Source: an uncultured Collinsella sp. (GTDB taxonomy: Bacteria > Actinomycetota > Coriobacteriia > Coriobacteriales > Coriobacteriaceae). From it: 64,000 nt of DNA. Under the pieces are notes generated by a model. It was not told the origin of the DNA and ran no database searches. It saw only the letters and a list, made by a program, of their open reading frames with translations. The stretch is from positions 22,448 through 86,447 of the forward strand of contig CAUDQR010000009.1 of the NCBI GenBank assembly GCA_958451615.1. Reading direction: 5' to 3'. Each line of letters starts with the position of its first letter. The first letter of the stretch is position 1. The translations under genes were made by a program, and so were the position numbers. This document shows, piece by piece, positions 17,944 to 26,321 of this stretch.

Positions 17944-18822
17944 GTGTACGATCGACGCCTCGAGGCCATAACGGCCGCCGCGGAGCTGGGAAGCTTCTCG
18001 CGCGCGGCGGCAAAACTGCGCGTGTCGACCCCGGCGCTCGTCAAACAGGTGTCGGGATTCGAGGCCGAGTTTGGCATCACGTTGTTCGAGCGCTCGCACT
18101 CGGGCGTCAAGGTGACGCCGGCGGGTGCTCTGCTGGTGGACGATGCGCGCTCGATCATGCGCCAGTCCGAGGACGCGTTGCGCCGCGCCCGACGCGCGGC
18201 GGGCGATGGCGGTGCCGTGCGCCTGGGCGTGTCGATGATGTGCCCGGGGCGCCAGACGCTGTCGATGTGGACGGACGTGCACGAGCTTGAGCCGTCGTTG
18301 CGCTTTGAGATTGTGCCGGTGAGCGACCTCTATGACGAGCGTGAAACCGTCATGCGCAGCCTGGGTCGCGAGGTGGATGTGGTGCAGTCGAGTTTTTCGA
18401 CTCCGCGTTGGGGCGACGCCTGCCAAAAGCTCCGCATCGTCAACGTGCCGTTTTATATTGATGTGCCCCGCACAAGCCGACTCGCGCGCAAGACGCGCAT
18501 CACGGTCGCCGACTTGGAGGGCATGCGTCTACGCGTACTGCGCCACGGCAACGACGCCATGGACAGTCTGCGTATCGATCTTTTGGCCGACGGCGGCGTG
18601 GACGTGATCGACGTGGACAGCTTTGACTTTGCGCTCTTTAACGATGCGGAGGAAAAGGGTGACGCGGTGCTCACCTGCGGAGCGTGGTCGGGCGTGCACC
18701 CGGCCTTTGTGGGTGTGCCGTTCCTATGCGGCCGCGAGGTGCCGGTCTTCTTGCACTACCCGCTCGAGCCCACCCTCCAAGTGCAAAAATTCATCAACGC
18801 CATGGCCCAACTCCTCAACTAG
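17944..18822 (+). CDS. LysR-family transcriptional regulator
   Basis: 292 residues, GTG start at 17944 with ACGGGAG upstream. The N-terminus is a standard LysR winged helix (AELGSFSRAAAKLRVSTPAL, then FGITLFERSHSGVKVTPAG). The C-terminal periplasmic-binding-like effector region is present but divergent. Divergently transcribed from the SDR/MFS/oxidoreductase operon, which it probably activates on binding a pathway metabolite. Confidence 0.87.
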   Translation: MYDRRLEAITAAAELGSFSRAAAKLRVSTPALVKQVSGFEAEFGITLFERSHSGVKVTPAGALLVDDARSIMRQSEDALRRARRAAGDGGAVRLGVSMMCPGRQTLSMWTDVHELEPSLRFEIVPVSDLYDERETVMRSLGREVDVVQSSFSTPRWGDACQKLRIVNVPFYIDVPRTSRLARKTRITVADLEGMRLRVLRHGNDAMDSLRIDLLADGGVDVIDVDSFDFALFNDAEEKGDAVLTCGAWSGVHPAFVGVPFLCGREVPVFLHYPLEPTLQVQKFINAMAQLLN

Positions 18823-18859
18823 ATAATTTGGGACGGGGCTTTTTAGCTCCTTACAAAAC

Positions 18860-18887
18860 GAGGCCCTGGCCAAACGGCCAGGGCCTC
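18860..18887 (+). terminator. Hairpin after the lysR-type gene
   Basis: A perfect 12-bp stem, GAGGCCCTGGCC / GGCCAGGGCCTC with an AAAC loop. The tail is only moderately T-rich. Confidence 0.7.
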
Positions 18888-18929
18888 ACTAACTTTATTC
18901 CGTTCTAAACAACGGGCTGATTGCGCGCA

Positions 18930-19037
18930 GGAGGGCGCCCCGAGGGTGGCGGGGTATTTCCTCCGCGTGCAGTTTCGCAGCGCAGCGAGAATGTTTGAGC
19001 ACGGAGGAATTACCCCGCCGCCCCCGGGGCGCCCTCC
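18930..19037. repeat. Very long hairpin repeat between convergent genes
   Basis: Arms 18930-18970 and 18999-19037 pair over about 39 positions with three mismatches and one small indel (GGAGGGCGCCCCG core). The roughly 28-nt loop contains CGCAGCGCAGCGAG. It is far larger than a terminator needs and lies just beyond the stop of the ABC exporter gene. Confidence 0.65.
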
Positions 19038-19051
19038 GTCAGTAACTGGTC

Positions 19052-20971
19052 CTACTCGAGCTCAAACGCACCCGTGTACAGCTGGTAGTAGTATCCGCGC
19101 TTGGCGATCAGCTCGTCGTGGTTACCACGCTCGATAATGCGGCCGTGGTCCAGGCAGATGATCGCGTCGGAATTGCGCACGGTGGACAAGCGGTGCGCGA
19201 TGACAAATGTCGTGCGGCCCTCCATGAGCTTGTCCATGCCCTCCTGCACGATGGCCTCGGTGCGGGTGTCGATGCTCGACGTGGCCTCGTCCAGAATCAT
19301 TGCCGGCGGATCGGCGACGGCAGCGCGGGCGATCGAGATCAGCTGGCGCTGGCCCTGCGACAGCTGGGCGCCGTTGCCGGTGAGCATGGTGTCGTAGCCG
19401 TCGGGCAGGCGGGTGATAAAGTCGTCCGCGCCGGCGAGCTTGGCCGCCGCGATGCACTCCTCGTCGGTGGCATCCAGGTTGCCGTAGCGGATGTTGTCCA
19501 TCACGGTGCCAGTGAACAGGTTCACGTCCTGCAGCACCACGCCCAGCGAGCGGCGCAGATCTGCCTTGCGGATCTTGTTGACGTTGATGCCGTCGTAGCG
19601 GATCTTGCCATCGGCAATGTCGTAGAAGCGGTTAATGAGGTTGGTGATGGTCGTCTTGCCGGCACCGGTGGCGCCGACAAACGCGACCTTCTGGCCAGGC
19701 TTGGCAAACACGGACACGCCGTGCAGCACCTCGTGGTCGGGCGTGTAGCCAAAGTCGACGTTGTCCATGACCAGGTCGCCGCGCAGCGGTACGTACTCAA
19801 TCTCGCCGGTGGCGCGGTGCGGATGCTTCCATGCCCACATGCCGGTGTGGTGGTCAGCCTCCTCGAACTCCCAAGTCTCGGGGTTCACCTGTGCGTTGAC
19901 GAGCGTCACGTAGCCTTCGTCGGCCTCGGGCTTCTCGTCGATGAGCTCAAAGATGCGGTCGGCGCCGGCGAGGCCCATGACCACGGCGTTGATCTGCTGC
20001 GAGATCTGGCCGATCTGTCCGCAGAACTGCTTGGTCATGTTGAGGAACGGCACCACGACGGCGATGGACAGCGCCATGCCCGAGATGCTCAGGTTGGGCA
20101 CGCCCAGCGCCAGGAAAATGCCGCCCGCCAGTGCGACCAGCACGTAGAGCAGGTTGCCCAGGTTCATAAGGATGGGCATGAGGATGTTGGCGTACATGTT
20201 GGCCTTCTGGGAGACCTCGAAGAGCTTTTCGTTGCGCTCGTCAAAATCGGCCTCGGCGGCAGACTCGTGGCAGAACGCCTTGACGACCTTCTGGCCGTTC
20301 ATGACCTCCTCGATATGGCCCTCGACCACGCCGAGCTCGGTCTGCTGCGCAATGAAGAAGCGCGCGGAGTTGGAGCCGAGCAGCTTGGTCATAAAGGTCA
20401 TAAAGGCGACGCCGGCGATGATGACCAGGCACATCCACACGCTGTAGTACAGCATGATAAAGAACACCGTGACGATGATGATGATCGTCATGAGCAGGTT
20501 GGGCAGCGACTGGCTGATCATCTGACGCAGCGTGTCGATGTCGTTGGTGTAGTGGCTCATGATATCGCCACGCTGGTGCGTGTCGAAGTAGCGGATCGGC
20601 AGGTCCTGCATGCGGTTGAACATCATCTCGCGCAGCTTCTCCAGCGAGCCCTGCGTGACGATAGCCATGGCGCGGTTCCAGAAGAGCGAGGACAGGACGC
20701 CGACGCCGTAGATGCAGGCGAGGGTGGTCACGAGCTGTGCGATCTTGGGCTGCGCGGCTTCCCAATCGCCCGACTGCCACGATTCGCCAATAATTTGCAG
20801 GGCGCTCTGCAGGAAGGTCGCGCCGATGGAGTTGATGATGGCGCAGAGCACCACGCCGGCGACGACGAGGGGCAAAAGCACGGGATAGAAGCCAAAGAGC
20901 GTCTTGATGAGGCGCGACATGGTGCCGCCCTTACGGTTGAGCGCGCGCTCGGCGGTCGTTGCCTTACTCAT
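19052..20971 (-). CDS. ABC exporter subunit B (canonical ATPase site)
   Basis: 639 residues: six-helix exporter membrane domain (about 15-330), then ATPase with Walker A GATGAGKTT, signature LSQGQRQLISIARA and Walker B MILDEATSSID with the catalytic Glu. Between the membrane domain and the ATPase is an insert with an EEADHHTGMWAWKHPH segment. It overlaps the preceding exporter gene by 8 bases (ATG within the CATGAGTAA junction), implying translational coupling and a heterodimer. Drug, peptide or lipid export is typical; substrate unknown. Confidence 0.88.
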   Translation of the reverse strand: MSKATTAERALNRKGGTMSRLIKTLFGFYPVLLPLVVAGVVLCAIINSIGATFLQSALQIIGESWQSGDWEAAQPKIAQLVTTLACIYGVGVLSSLFWNRAMAIVTQGSLEKLREMMFNRMQDLPIRYFDTHQRGDIMSHYTNDIDTLRQMISQSLPNLLMTIIIIVTVFFIMLYYSVWMCLVIIAGVAFMTFMTKLLGSNSARFFIAQQTELGVVEGHIEEVMNGQKVVKAFCHESAAEADFDERNEKLFEVSQKANMYANILMPILMNLGNLLYVLVALAGGIFLALGVPNLSISGMALSIAVVVPFLNMTKQFCGQIGQISQQINAVVMGLAGADRIFELIDEKPEADEGYVTLVNAQVNPETWEFEEADHHTGMWAWKHPHRATGEIEYVPLRGDLVMDNVDFGYTPDHEVLHGVSVFAKPGQKVAFVGATGAGKTTITNLINRFYDIADGKIRYDGINVNKIRKADLRRSLGVVLQDVNLFTGTVMDNIRYGNLDATDEECIAAAKLAGADDFITRLPDGYDTMLTGNGAQLSQGQRQLISIARAAVADPPAMILDEATSSIDTRTEAIVQEGMDKLMEGRTTFVIAHRLSTVRNSDAIICLDHGRIIERGNHDELIAKRGYYYQLYTGAFELE

Positions 20972-22808
20972 GTGCCTCGCCTCCTTCCTGGGTCTGAGCT
21001 TGCGTTGCGGTCATGTCGGTGTTGTCTGCCGCCGTGTTCGCGTCGCCAGAGACGTCGTCGGCGTCTTGCGTACCTTCGGCAGACATCTTGTTTTGCGAGG
21101 TAAAGGTCTCGCGGTAGATCTCGCTCGTCTTAAGCAGCTCGTCATGGTTGCCGATCTGCGCGATTCGGCCGCCCTCCATGACGATGATGCGGTCTGCGTC
21201 CTGTACGGAGCTTATGCGCTGGGCGATGATGAGCTTGGTCGTGTTGGGCAGATAGCTTGCCAGCCCTGCGCGGATCTTGGCGTCGGTCTTGGTGTCGACG
21301 GCGCTGGTGGAGTCGTCCAGGATCAAGATCTTGGGGCGACGCAGCAGGGCGCGTGCAATGCACAGGCGCTGCTTCTGACCGCCCGAAACATTGGAGCCGC
21401 CCTGTTCGATCCAGGTGTCGTAGCCCTTGGGGAAACCGTCGACAAACTCGTCGGCGCAGGCCAGATGCGCTGCCTCGCGGACTTCCTCGTCGGTGGCGTT
21501 CGGGTCGCCCCAACGCAGGTTCTCGGCGATGGTGCCGCTAAACAGCACGTTTTTCTGCAGCACCATGGCGACCTGGTGACGCAGCGCGTCCAGGTCGTAG
21601 TCGCGCACGTCCACGCCGCCCACGCGCACAGCGCCTTCGGTGGTGTCGTACAGGCGGGCGATGAGGTTAACGAGCGTGGACTTGGCCGAGCCGGTGCCGC
21701 CGATGATGCCGATGGTCTCGCCGCTCGTAATGTGCAGGTCGATATCGTCGAGCGCCTGGCGCTTCGCATGCTTGGAATACTTAAAGCTCACGTGGTCAAA
21801 GTCGATGGAACCGTCGGCAACCTCGAGCACGGGCTCGGCGGGATCGGCGATCGTGGGCTCGGCGGCCAGCACCTCGGCAATGCGGTGTGCCGATTCGTCG
21901 GCCATGGTCACCATGACAAAGATCATCGACAGCTGCATCAGGCTCATGAGAATCTGGAAACCATAGGTAAAGGTCGAGGAGAGCTGGCCCACGTCGAACA
22001 GCGTGCCCTGGCTCGTGATGATGAGCTTGGAGCCCAGGTAGATGATGACGACAAACGCGCCGTTGACGCAGATGTTCATCATGGGGTTGTTAAAGGCGAG
22101 CAGCTTCTCGGCGCGGGTGAAGTCCATCTGGACGTCGCGTGCGGCGGTCGCAAACTTCTCCTTCTCAAAGTCTTCGCGCACATAGCTCTTGACCACGCGC
22201 ATGCCGGTGACGTTTTCCTCGACGGACTCGTTAAGGGCATCGTACTTGTGGAACACGCGCGAGAAGATGGGGCGCACCTTAAAGATGATAAAGAACAGTC
22301 CAAAGCCCAGCAGCGGAATGATGACCAGGTAGACCATGGCGACGCTGCCGCCCATGATAAACGCCATGGTAAAGGCGAAGATCAATACCAGCGGCGCGCG
22401 CACGGCGATACGGATGATCATCATAAAGGCCTGCTGCACGTTGTTGATATCGGTGGTCAGGCGCGTGACGAGCGAGGAGCTCGAGAACTCATCGATGTTG
22501 GCAAAGCTGAACGTCTGGATCTTGTAGAACAGGTCGTGACGCAGGTTCTTGGCGAACCCGCAGCTCGCATGGCTGCAGGTGACGCCGGCCGCGGCGCCAA
22601 AAGCAAGTGACGTCAGCGCGATGAGCACCAAAAAGCCTGCGGTGGGAAGCATCTCGGCTACGGTGGCGCCGTCTTTGATGGCGTCGATCAGGTTGGCGGT
22701 GATAAATGGAATCAGCATCTCGCAGAGCACCTCGCCAAGCACGAGCAACGGCGTGGCAACGGTGACTTTCATATAGTCGCGGATGCTTCCCATGAGGGTT
22801 TTAATCAT
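20964..22808 (-). CDS. ABC exporter subunit A (degenerate ATPase site)
   Basis: 614 residues: exporter membrane domain followed by an ATPase whose key residues deviate. Walker A reads GGTGSAKST (Ala for the last Gly), and Walker B reads ILDDSTSAVD, with Asp replacing the catalytic Glu. The signature VSGGQKQRL is intact. One degenerate and one canonical site is the known pattern of heterodimeric exporters such as BmrCD or TM287/288. A hydrophilic 40-residue tail rich in Asp/Thr follows. Its start overlaps the end of the marR gene by 8 bases. Confidence 0.88.
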   Translation of the reverse strand: MIKTLMGSIRDYMKVTVATPLLVLGEVLCEMLIPFITANLIDAIKDGATVAEMLPTAGFLVLIALTSLAFGAAAGVTCSHASCGFAKNLRHDLFYKIQTFSFANIDEFSSSSLVTRLTTDINNVQQAFMMIIRIAVRAPLVLIFAFTMAFIMGGSVAMVYLVIIPLLGFGLFFIIFKVRPIFSRVFHKYDALNESVEENVTGMRVVKSYVREDFEKEKFATAARDVQMDFTRAEKLLAFNNPMMNICVNGAFVVIIYLGSKLIITSQGTLFDVGQLSSTFTYGFQILMSLMQLSMIFVMVTMADESAHRIAEVLAAEPTIADPAEPVLEVADGSIDFDHVSFKYSKHAKRQALDDIDLHITSGETIGIIGGTGSAKSTLVNLIARLYDTTEGAVRVGGVDVRDYDLDALRHQVAMVLQKNVLFSGTIAENLRWGDPNATDEEVREAAHLACADEFVDGFPKGYDTWIEQGGSNVSGGQKQRLCIARALLRRPKILILDDSTSAVDTKTDAKIRAGLASYLPNTTKLIIAQRISSVQDADRIIVMEGGRIAQIGNHDELLKTSEIYRETFTSQNKMSAEGTQDADDVSGDANTAADNTDMTATQAQTQEGGEAHE

Positions 22809-23307
22809 CCAGTTCCTCCCAGGTTACGCGGATTTTATCGAGCATTTCGGCGAGGTCCTCGCGCTCGTCGTGGGTGAGCGCGCTAAAGGCCCGTTCTCTA
22901 AAGCGGATGCGGGCTGCCTGGTCGATGCGGGCGTTTTCCCGGCCGGTTTCGGTCAGGCGAATGGTGAGTTGCCGTCGATCCTTGGGGTTACGGCTGCGCT
23001 CGATGAGGCCGTTGAGCTCGAGCTTGGACAGGATCTCGGAAAGCGATCCCGGCTTGAGGTCAAAGTGCATGCCGAGCTCCTGCTGCGACATCTCGCCGCC
23101 GGGCTGCTTGGCCAGCAGGCAGATGATGGGCGCCTTGCCGGACACGCCTCCGCCATGAAAATGCATGTAATGGCCGCAAAAGCCCAGGCCACTCAGGATG
23201 CGCTTGGCAAGTGCATCCGATTGCGATTGCGCCTCGGGCGAATCTGCAGGCTCGATGGGGTCGCCGCCCGGCGTATGGGGGCAGAGGTCGATGCATTCGT
23301 CGCACAT
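22801..23307 (-). CDS. MarR-family repressor with Cys/His-rich N-terminus
   Basis: 168 residues; start at 23307 after AAAGGAGC. The winged helix (MSQQELGMHFDLKPGSLSEIL, then SRNPKDRRQLTIRLTETG) is typical MarR. Unusually, an N-terminal extension MCDECIDLCPHTPGGDP and a later CGHYMHFHGGG supply several Cys and His residues that could bind a metal or sense redox state. First gene of a coupled marR-ABC-ABC operon, so likely an autorepressor controlling efflux. The tandem repeats just upstream are its probable operators. Confidence 0.87.
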   Translation of the reverse strand: MCDECIDLCPHTPGGDPIEPADSPEAQSQSDALAKRILSGLGFCGHYMHFHGGGVSGKAPIICLLAKQPGGEMSQQELGMHFDLKPGSLSEILSKLELNGLIERSRNPKDRRQLTIRLTETGRENARIDQAARIRFRERAFSALTHDEREDLAEMLDKIRVTWEELDD

Positions 23308-23325
23308 GGTGTTGCTCCTTTCTTT

Positions 23326-23402
23326 AGTTAGGTAGAGAAATTGTTTTGTACCTAAGTGATTCTAGAGGTACCTAACTGATTGTCAAGGTACCGAATCGAT
23401 TT
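23326..23402 (-). promoter_or_regulatory. Tandem MarR-type operators upstream of the efflux operon
   Basis: The unit GTACCTAASTGATT occurs at 23348, 23368 and 23388 with an exact 20-bp period; the third copy is diverged (GTACCGAATCGATT). An inverted copy, AGTTAGGTA, lies at 23326-23334. Two-helical-turn spacing on one DNA face is typical of cooperative repressor binding. Confidence 0.65.
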
Positions 23403-23504
23403 TGTGGCAGTGCTGGGGTGCCGGTGCCAGGGGAATCTTGGACAGTCTTCGCAGCGTAGATTCAGCGGGCCACGGCGTATCCCGGAGTTTTCGATAGGTT
23501 CATT

Positions 23505-23541
23505 AAGGGGGCGAGACTGGCAGCTGCCGGTCTCGCCCCTT
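23505..23541 (-). terminator. Hairpin after the fic gene
   Basis: AAGGGG(G)CGAGACTGGCAG pairs with CTGCCGGTCTCGCCCCTT. It lies 14 bases beyond the fic stop; the T-tract on the minus strand is short. Confidence 0.6.
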
Positions 23542-23554
23542 GGCTTTCCGAGAC

Positions 23555-24727
23555 TTAGAGCGGCTCGTCGCCGGTTCGGAGGATGGCGAGATATGGCTCA
23601 TATGAAAACGTGCGGTATCGTTTCCTGCTCGTATCACGTTGGACAAGAATGCCCCAATCGGTAAATTGGGATATAAGGTTGTTTGCGCTCGATCTGCTAA
23701 TCTGCATTCGTTCAGACACAAAGGCGGTGTCGACGATCGGATTGCCCTCGAGAAGGTCGAGTAGCATAAGGGCGTTCGTCGTAGCCCTTCCCGCCTTTTC
23801 GCGAATCAGCCTTTCGGTTTCCGAATGGAGGTCGACAAGCTTCCGCATCGAATCCCGCGCCTCGCGTGCGCTTGCAAGCAAGCAGGTACTGAAAAACGAA
23901 ACCCATCCCTCAAAATCGCCTCTCTGCCTTACGCGCATAAGCCAATCGTAGTATTCGCTCCTGTGTCGTTTGAGTTCATACGAGGGGTAGATGACTGGCT
24001 TGGTGAGCGCCCCATCATGTATGAGCGAAAGGAGGATGAGCAGACGCCCGAGGCGTCCGTTGCCGTCGAGGAACGGGTGCGCGGTTTCAAACTGGTAGTG
24101 CACCAAAGCGGCCTTGATGACTGGATCGATGTCGTCACGCTCGTTGATGAAAAGCTCGAGGTCGCCAAGTGCCTCCTTCATATCCTCCGTGTTGGGAGGG
24201 ACATACGGGGCCTCATTGAGCGTGCAGCCGTTTGGTCCGACCCAGTTCTGAGTCGTCCTGAACTGGCCCGGCGTCTTGTCGGAGCCTCTGCCATTTCCAA
24301 GCAATGTGGCATGGACGGATTTGAGCAGCCTCATACAGAGTGGCAGTTCCTCCATGAGCGTGGTCGCCTGCTGCACCGCTCGAGTGTAGTTGACGACGTC
24401 GGTTAGGTCCCGGCTCGCATTGGATTCGTTTGACGGGTCAAGAACATCATCGAACGTACATTGCGTACCCTCGATTTGAGAGGACAAGAGCGCTTCCTTG
24501 CGAACGTACATAGAAAGGTACATGTCGATGTTCGGAACAAAGCGAGACATGCCCTCAACCTCGCCGAGTATGGCGCGGCAATCGGAGACAAGCCGCATGG
24601 AATCAGCGGATAAATTGATTGGAAAGAATGAATCCATATTGGCGGGTCTAAACGAATCATAGGCGAGGGCTCCTGAAAGGTTGTGCCTGACGTTTCCCTG
24701 TCGTCCGGGTGTGATGGGTGCGAGCAT
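23555..24727 (-). CDS. Fic-domain protein with N-terminal inhibitory motif and C-terminal winged helix
   Basis: 390 residues. Catalytic motif HPFLDGNGRLGR begins at His217, complete for AMP transfer from ATP to a hydroxyl side chain. An SSQIEGT segment at 82-88 matches the class II inhibitory helix (S/T-x3-E/N) that keeps Fic proteins auto-inhibited. The last 70 residues form a DNA-binding-like winged helix (VSERMQISRSSANNLISQF). Known family members modify protein targets and some control their own promoters. The paired palindromes upstream (24738-24861) support autoregulation. Confidence 0.88.
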   Translation of the reverse strand: MLAPITPGRQGNVRHNLSGALAYDSFRPANMDSFFPINLSADSMRLVSDCRAILGEVEGMSRFVPNIDMYLSMYVRKEALLSSQIEGTQCTFDDVLDPSNESNASRDLTDVVNYTRAVQQATTLMEELPLCMRLLKSVHATLLGNGRGSDKTPGQFRTTQNWVGPNGCTLNEAPYVPPNTEDMKEALGDLELFINERDDIDPVIKAALVHYQFETAHPFLDGNGRLGRLLILLSLIHDGALTKPVIYPSYELKRHRSEYYDWLMRVRQRGDFEGWVSFFSTCLLASAREARDSMRKLVDLHSETERLIREKAGRATTNALMLLDLLEGNPIVDTAFVSERMQISRSSANNLISQFTDWGILVQRDTSRKRYRTFSYEPYLAILRTGDEPL

Positions 24728-24737
24728 CGTTAGTATC

Positions 24738-24861
24738 CTAAGAACAAATTTGAGCCAAAACTTGTTCTTAGAATTTTATAGCGCCTTCTAAGGCCAAGTT
24801 TCTGCAATAAGAAGCGTCAGAAAAACTCTAAGAACAAAATTACGCCCAAACTTGGTCTTAC
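24738..24861 (-). promoter_or_regulatory. Two 34-bp dyad operators upstream of fic
   Basis: 24738-24771 is CTAAGAACAA, 14 bp, TTGTTCTTAG. 24828-24861 has the same geometry and near-identical sequence (CTAAGAACAA, 14 bp, TTGGTCTTAC), 90 bp away. The first dyad sits 11 bp from the fic start codon. Very likely binding sites for the Fic winged helix or an unlinked regulator. Confidence 0.65.
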
Positions 24862-24948
24862 ATCCGAAGGCAAGACTTAGATTGCACTGCGCTACACTTA
24901 GTCGCATTATGGCGACATCGCGCCGCGCCCGACCCAAGGGGGACACTC

Positions 24949-25773
24949 ATGAAGAACACTCAGCTGCTGCTGATCAACGATATGTGCGGCTACGGCAAGG
25001 TCGCGCTCTCGGCCATGCTGCCGGTACTGTCGCACATGGGCTATCGCATCCACAACCTGCCGACGGCGCTCGTTTCCGATACGCTCAACTATCCCAAGTT
25101 CTACATTCACGACACCACGGAGTACGTGCGCCAGAGCCTCGCTATCTGGGAGGAGCTCGGCTTTGAATTTGATGCTATCTCGACCGGCTTTATCGTGACC
25201 GAGGAGGAGACGCGCATCATCTCGGACTTTTGCCACCGCCGCGCTCAAAAGGGCACCAGGGTGTTCGTCGATCCCATCATGGGCGATAACGGCAAGCTCT
25301 ATGCCGGCGTGCCCGAGTCGACCATCGGACTCATGCGCAGCTTGGTCGAGTGCGCCGACTACGCGGTGCCCAACTATACCGAGGCGTGCCTGCTCACCGA
25401 TACGCCTATCGCCGAAGAGATTACGGCCGATGAGGCCCGCACGCTCGTGGACGCCATGCTCGCGTTGGGCACCAAGTCGGTTGTCATTACGAGTGCGAAG
25501 GTCGATGGGGCGAGTGCCGTCATCGGCTACGACCATGTGGCGGGGGAATACTTTGAGATTCCGTTTGAGCTGATCCCGGTGTACTTCCCGGGTACGGGCG
25601 ATACGTTCTCGGCCGTGCTCATGGGCCGCGTGATGAACGGTTGGAGCCTCCAGCGTGCCACGGCCGATGCCATGCGTGTGGTGGCCGAGCTTATCGAGCG
25701 CAATGCCGACCAAGAGGACAAGTCGGCTGGCCTTCCCATCGAGGCCTGCCTGGATGTGATTGACCATGAGTAA
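24949..25773 (+). CDS. Pyridoxal/pyridoxamine kinase (PdxK/PdxY family)
   Basis: 274 residues. Ribokinase fold with the PdxY-like start LLINDMCGYGKVALSAMLPVL, an FVDPIMGDNGKLY segment and the anion-hole/catalytic GTGDTFSAVL motif near the C-terminus. Phosphorylates vitamin B6 vitamers to pyridoxal 5'-phosphate using ATP in the cytosol. Its stop overlaps the following small gene by 8 bases, so the two are translated together. Confidence 0.85.
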   Translation: MKNTQLLLINDMCGYGKVALSAMLPVLSHMGYRIHNLPTALVSDTLNYPKFYIHDTTEYVRQSLAIWEELGFEFDAISTGFIVTEEETRIISDFCHRRAQKGTRVFVDPIMGDNGKLYAGVPESTIGLMRSLVECADYAVPNYTEACLLTDTPIAEEITADEARTLVDAMLALGTKSVVITSAKVDGASAVIGYDHVAGEYFEIPFELIPVYFPGTGDTFSAVLMGRVMNGWSLQRATADAMRVVAELIERNADQEDKSAGLPIEACLDVIDHE

Positions 25774-26095
25774 CGCTGACGAGGGCGGCGCCAAGCCTGC
25801 AGGCGAGAGCAAGCCGCTCGGTGCGCCGCGTGGCAAGCGTCCGCGTATCCGCATTCGCTGCGTGGACCAGTTGGGAACGTGCCGCTGCCATCATGGTCAC
25901 AAGCCAGGCGATGTCTTTGACTTTGACCGAGACCGCGGCAAGATGTGCGCTATGGCCTGCCATGTGGGCTTTCCTTACATTGACATCTTGCGTTACGGCG
26001 GAACCGTGCCCGGCAACGAGCCCGGCACGGCAAAGTTCTGCTGCCCCGAGGTCGATACATTGAACGTCTGGCTCGCCGAGATCGTCGACGAGTAG
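25766..26095 (+). CDS. Small Cys-rich TIGR04076-like protein
   Basis: 109 residues from the ATG at 25766, overlapping the kinase stop (ATGAGTAA). A disordered charged N-terminus of about 35 residues is followed by a compact domain with CRCHHGHKPGDVFDF, KMCAMACH and FCCPEVDTLNVW. The GDVFDF, CAMACH and CCPEV pattern resembles TIGR04076-type uncharacterised proteins. The clustered Cys/His residues suggest metal or cofactor binding. Function unknown; coupling to the vitamin B6 kinase is the only functional hint. Confidence 0.7.
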   Translation: MSNADEGGAKPAGESKPLGAPRGKRPRIRIRCVDQLGTCRCHHGHKPGDVFDFDRDRGKMCAMACHVGFPYIDILRYGGTVPGNEPGTAKFCCPEVDTLNVWLAEIVDE

Positions 26096-26096
26096 T

Positions 26097-26190
26097 CGAG
26101 CGAGGATTTTCTCCCGCCGAGATAATGAGCGTGGATTTTTCCCGTTTTGGACGCAATTTCGCGCTCAAAGTGGGAGAAAATCCACGCTCG
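26097..26190. repeat. Triple copy of a 19-mer forming a hairpin
   Basis: The 19-mer CGAGCGTGGATTTTCTCCC occurs at 26097-26115 (one mismatch), at 26127-26143 (slightly shortened) and inverted at 26172-26190. Either direct copy can pair with the inverted one. It begins 2 bases after the small gene's stop and may serve as a terminator or REP-like element. Confidence 0.55.
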
Positions 26191-26321
26191 ATTTGTATAT
26201 GGGAATCCCGATCTCGTTTATGCCCGTGCTTAGGCGTTATCGTCGTTGTCCTGCGTGCGAGTAAGGTCAAATTTCTGCATTTCATCCGATTTGTGGCTCT
26301 AAAAACTCTGCATTTCATCGA

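Noticed and set aside
19118..22610. Long plus-strand frames opposite the ABC exporter genes
   Set aside because: Antisense to proteins with intact Walker and signature motifs; no ribosome site and no recognisable domain in the translation.
20964..22808. Pseudogene status for the exporter subunit with degenerate Walker motifs
   Set aside because: Asymmetric ATPase sites are normal in heterodimeric ABC exporters; the frame is intact and coupled to its partner.
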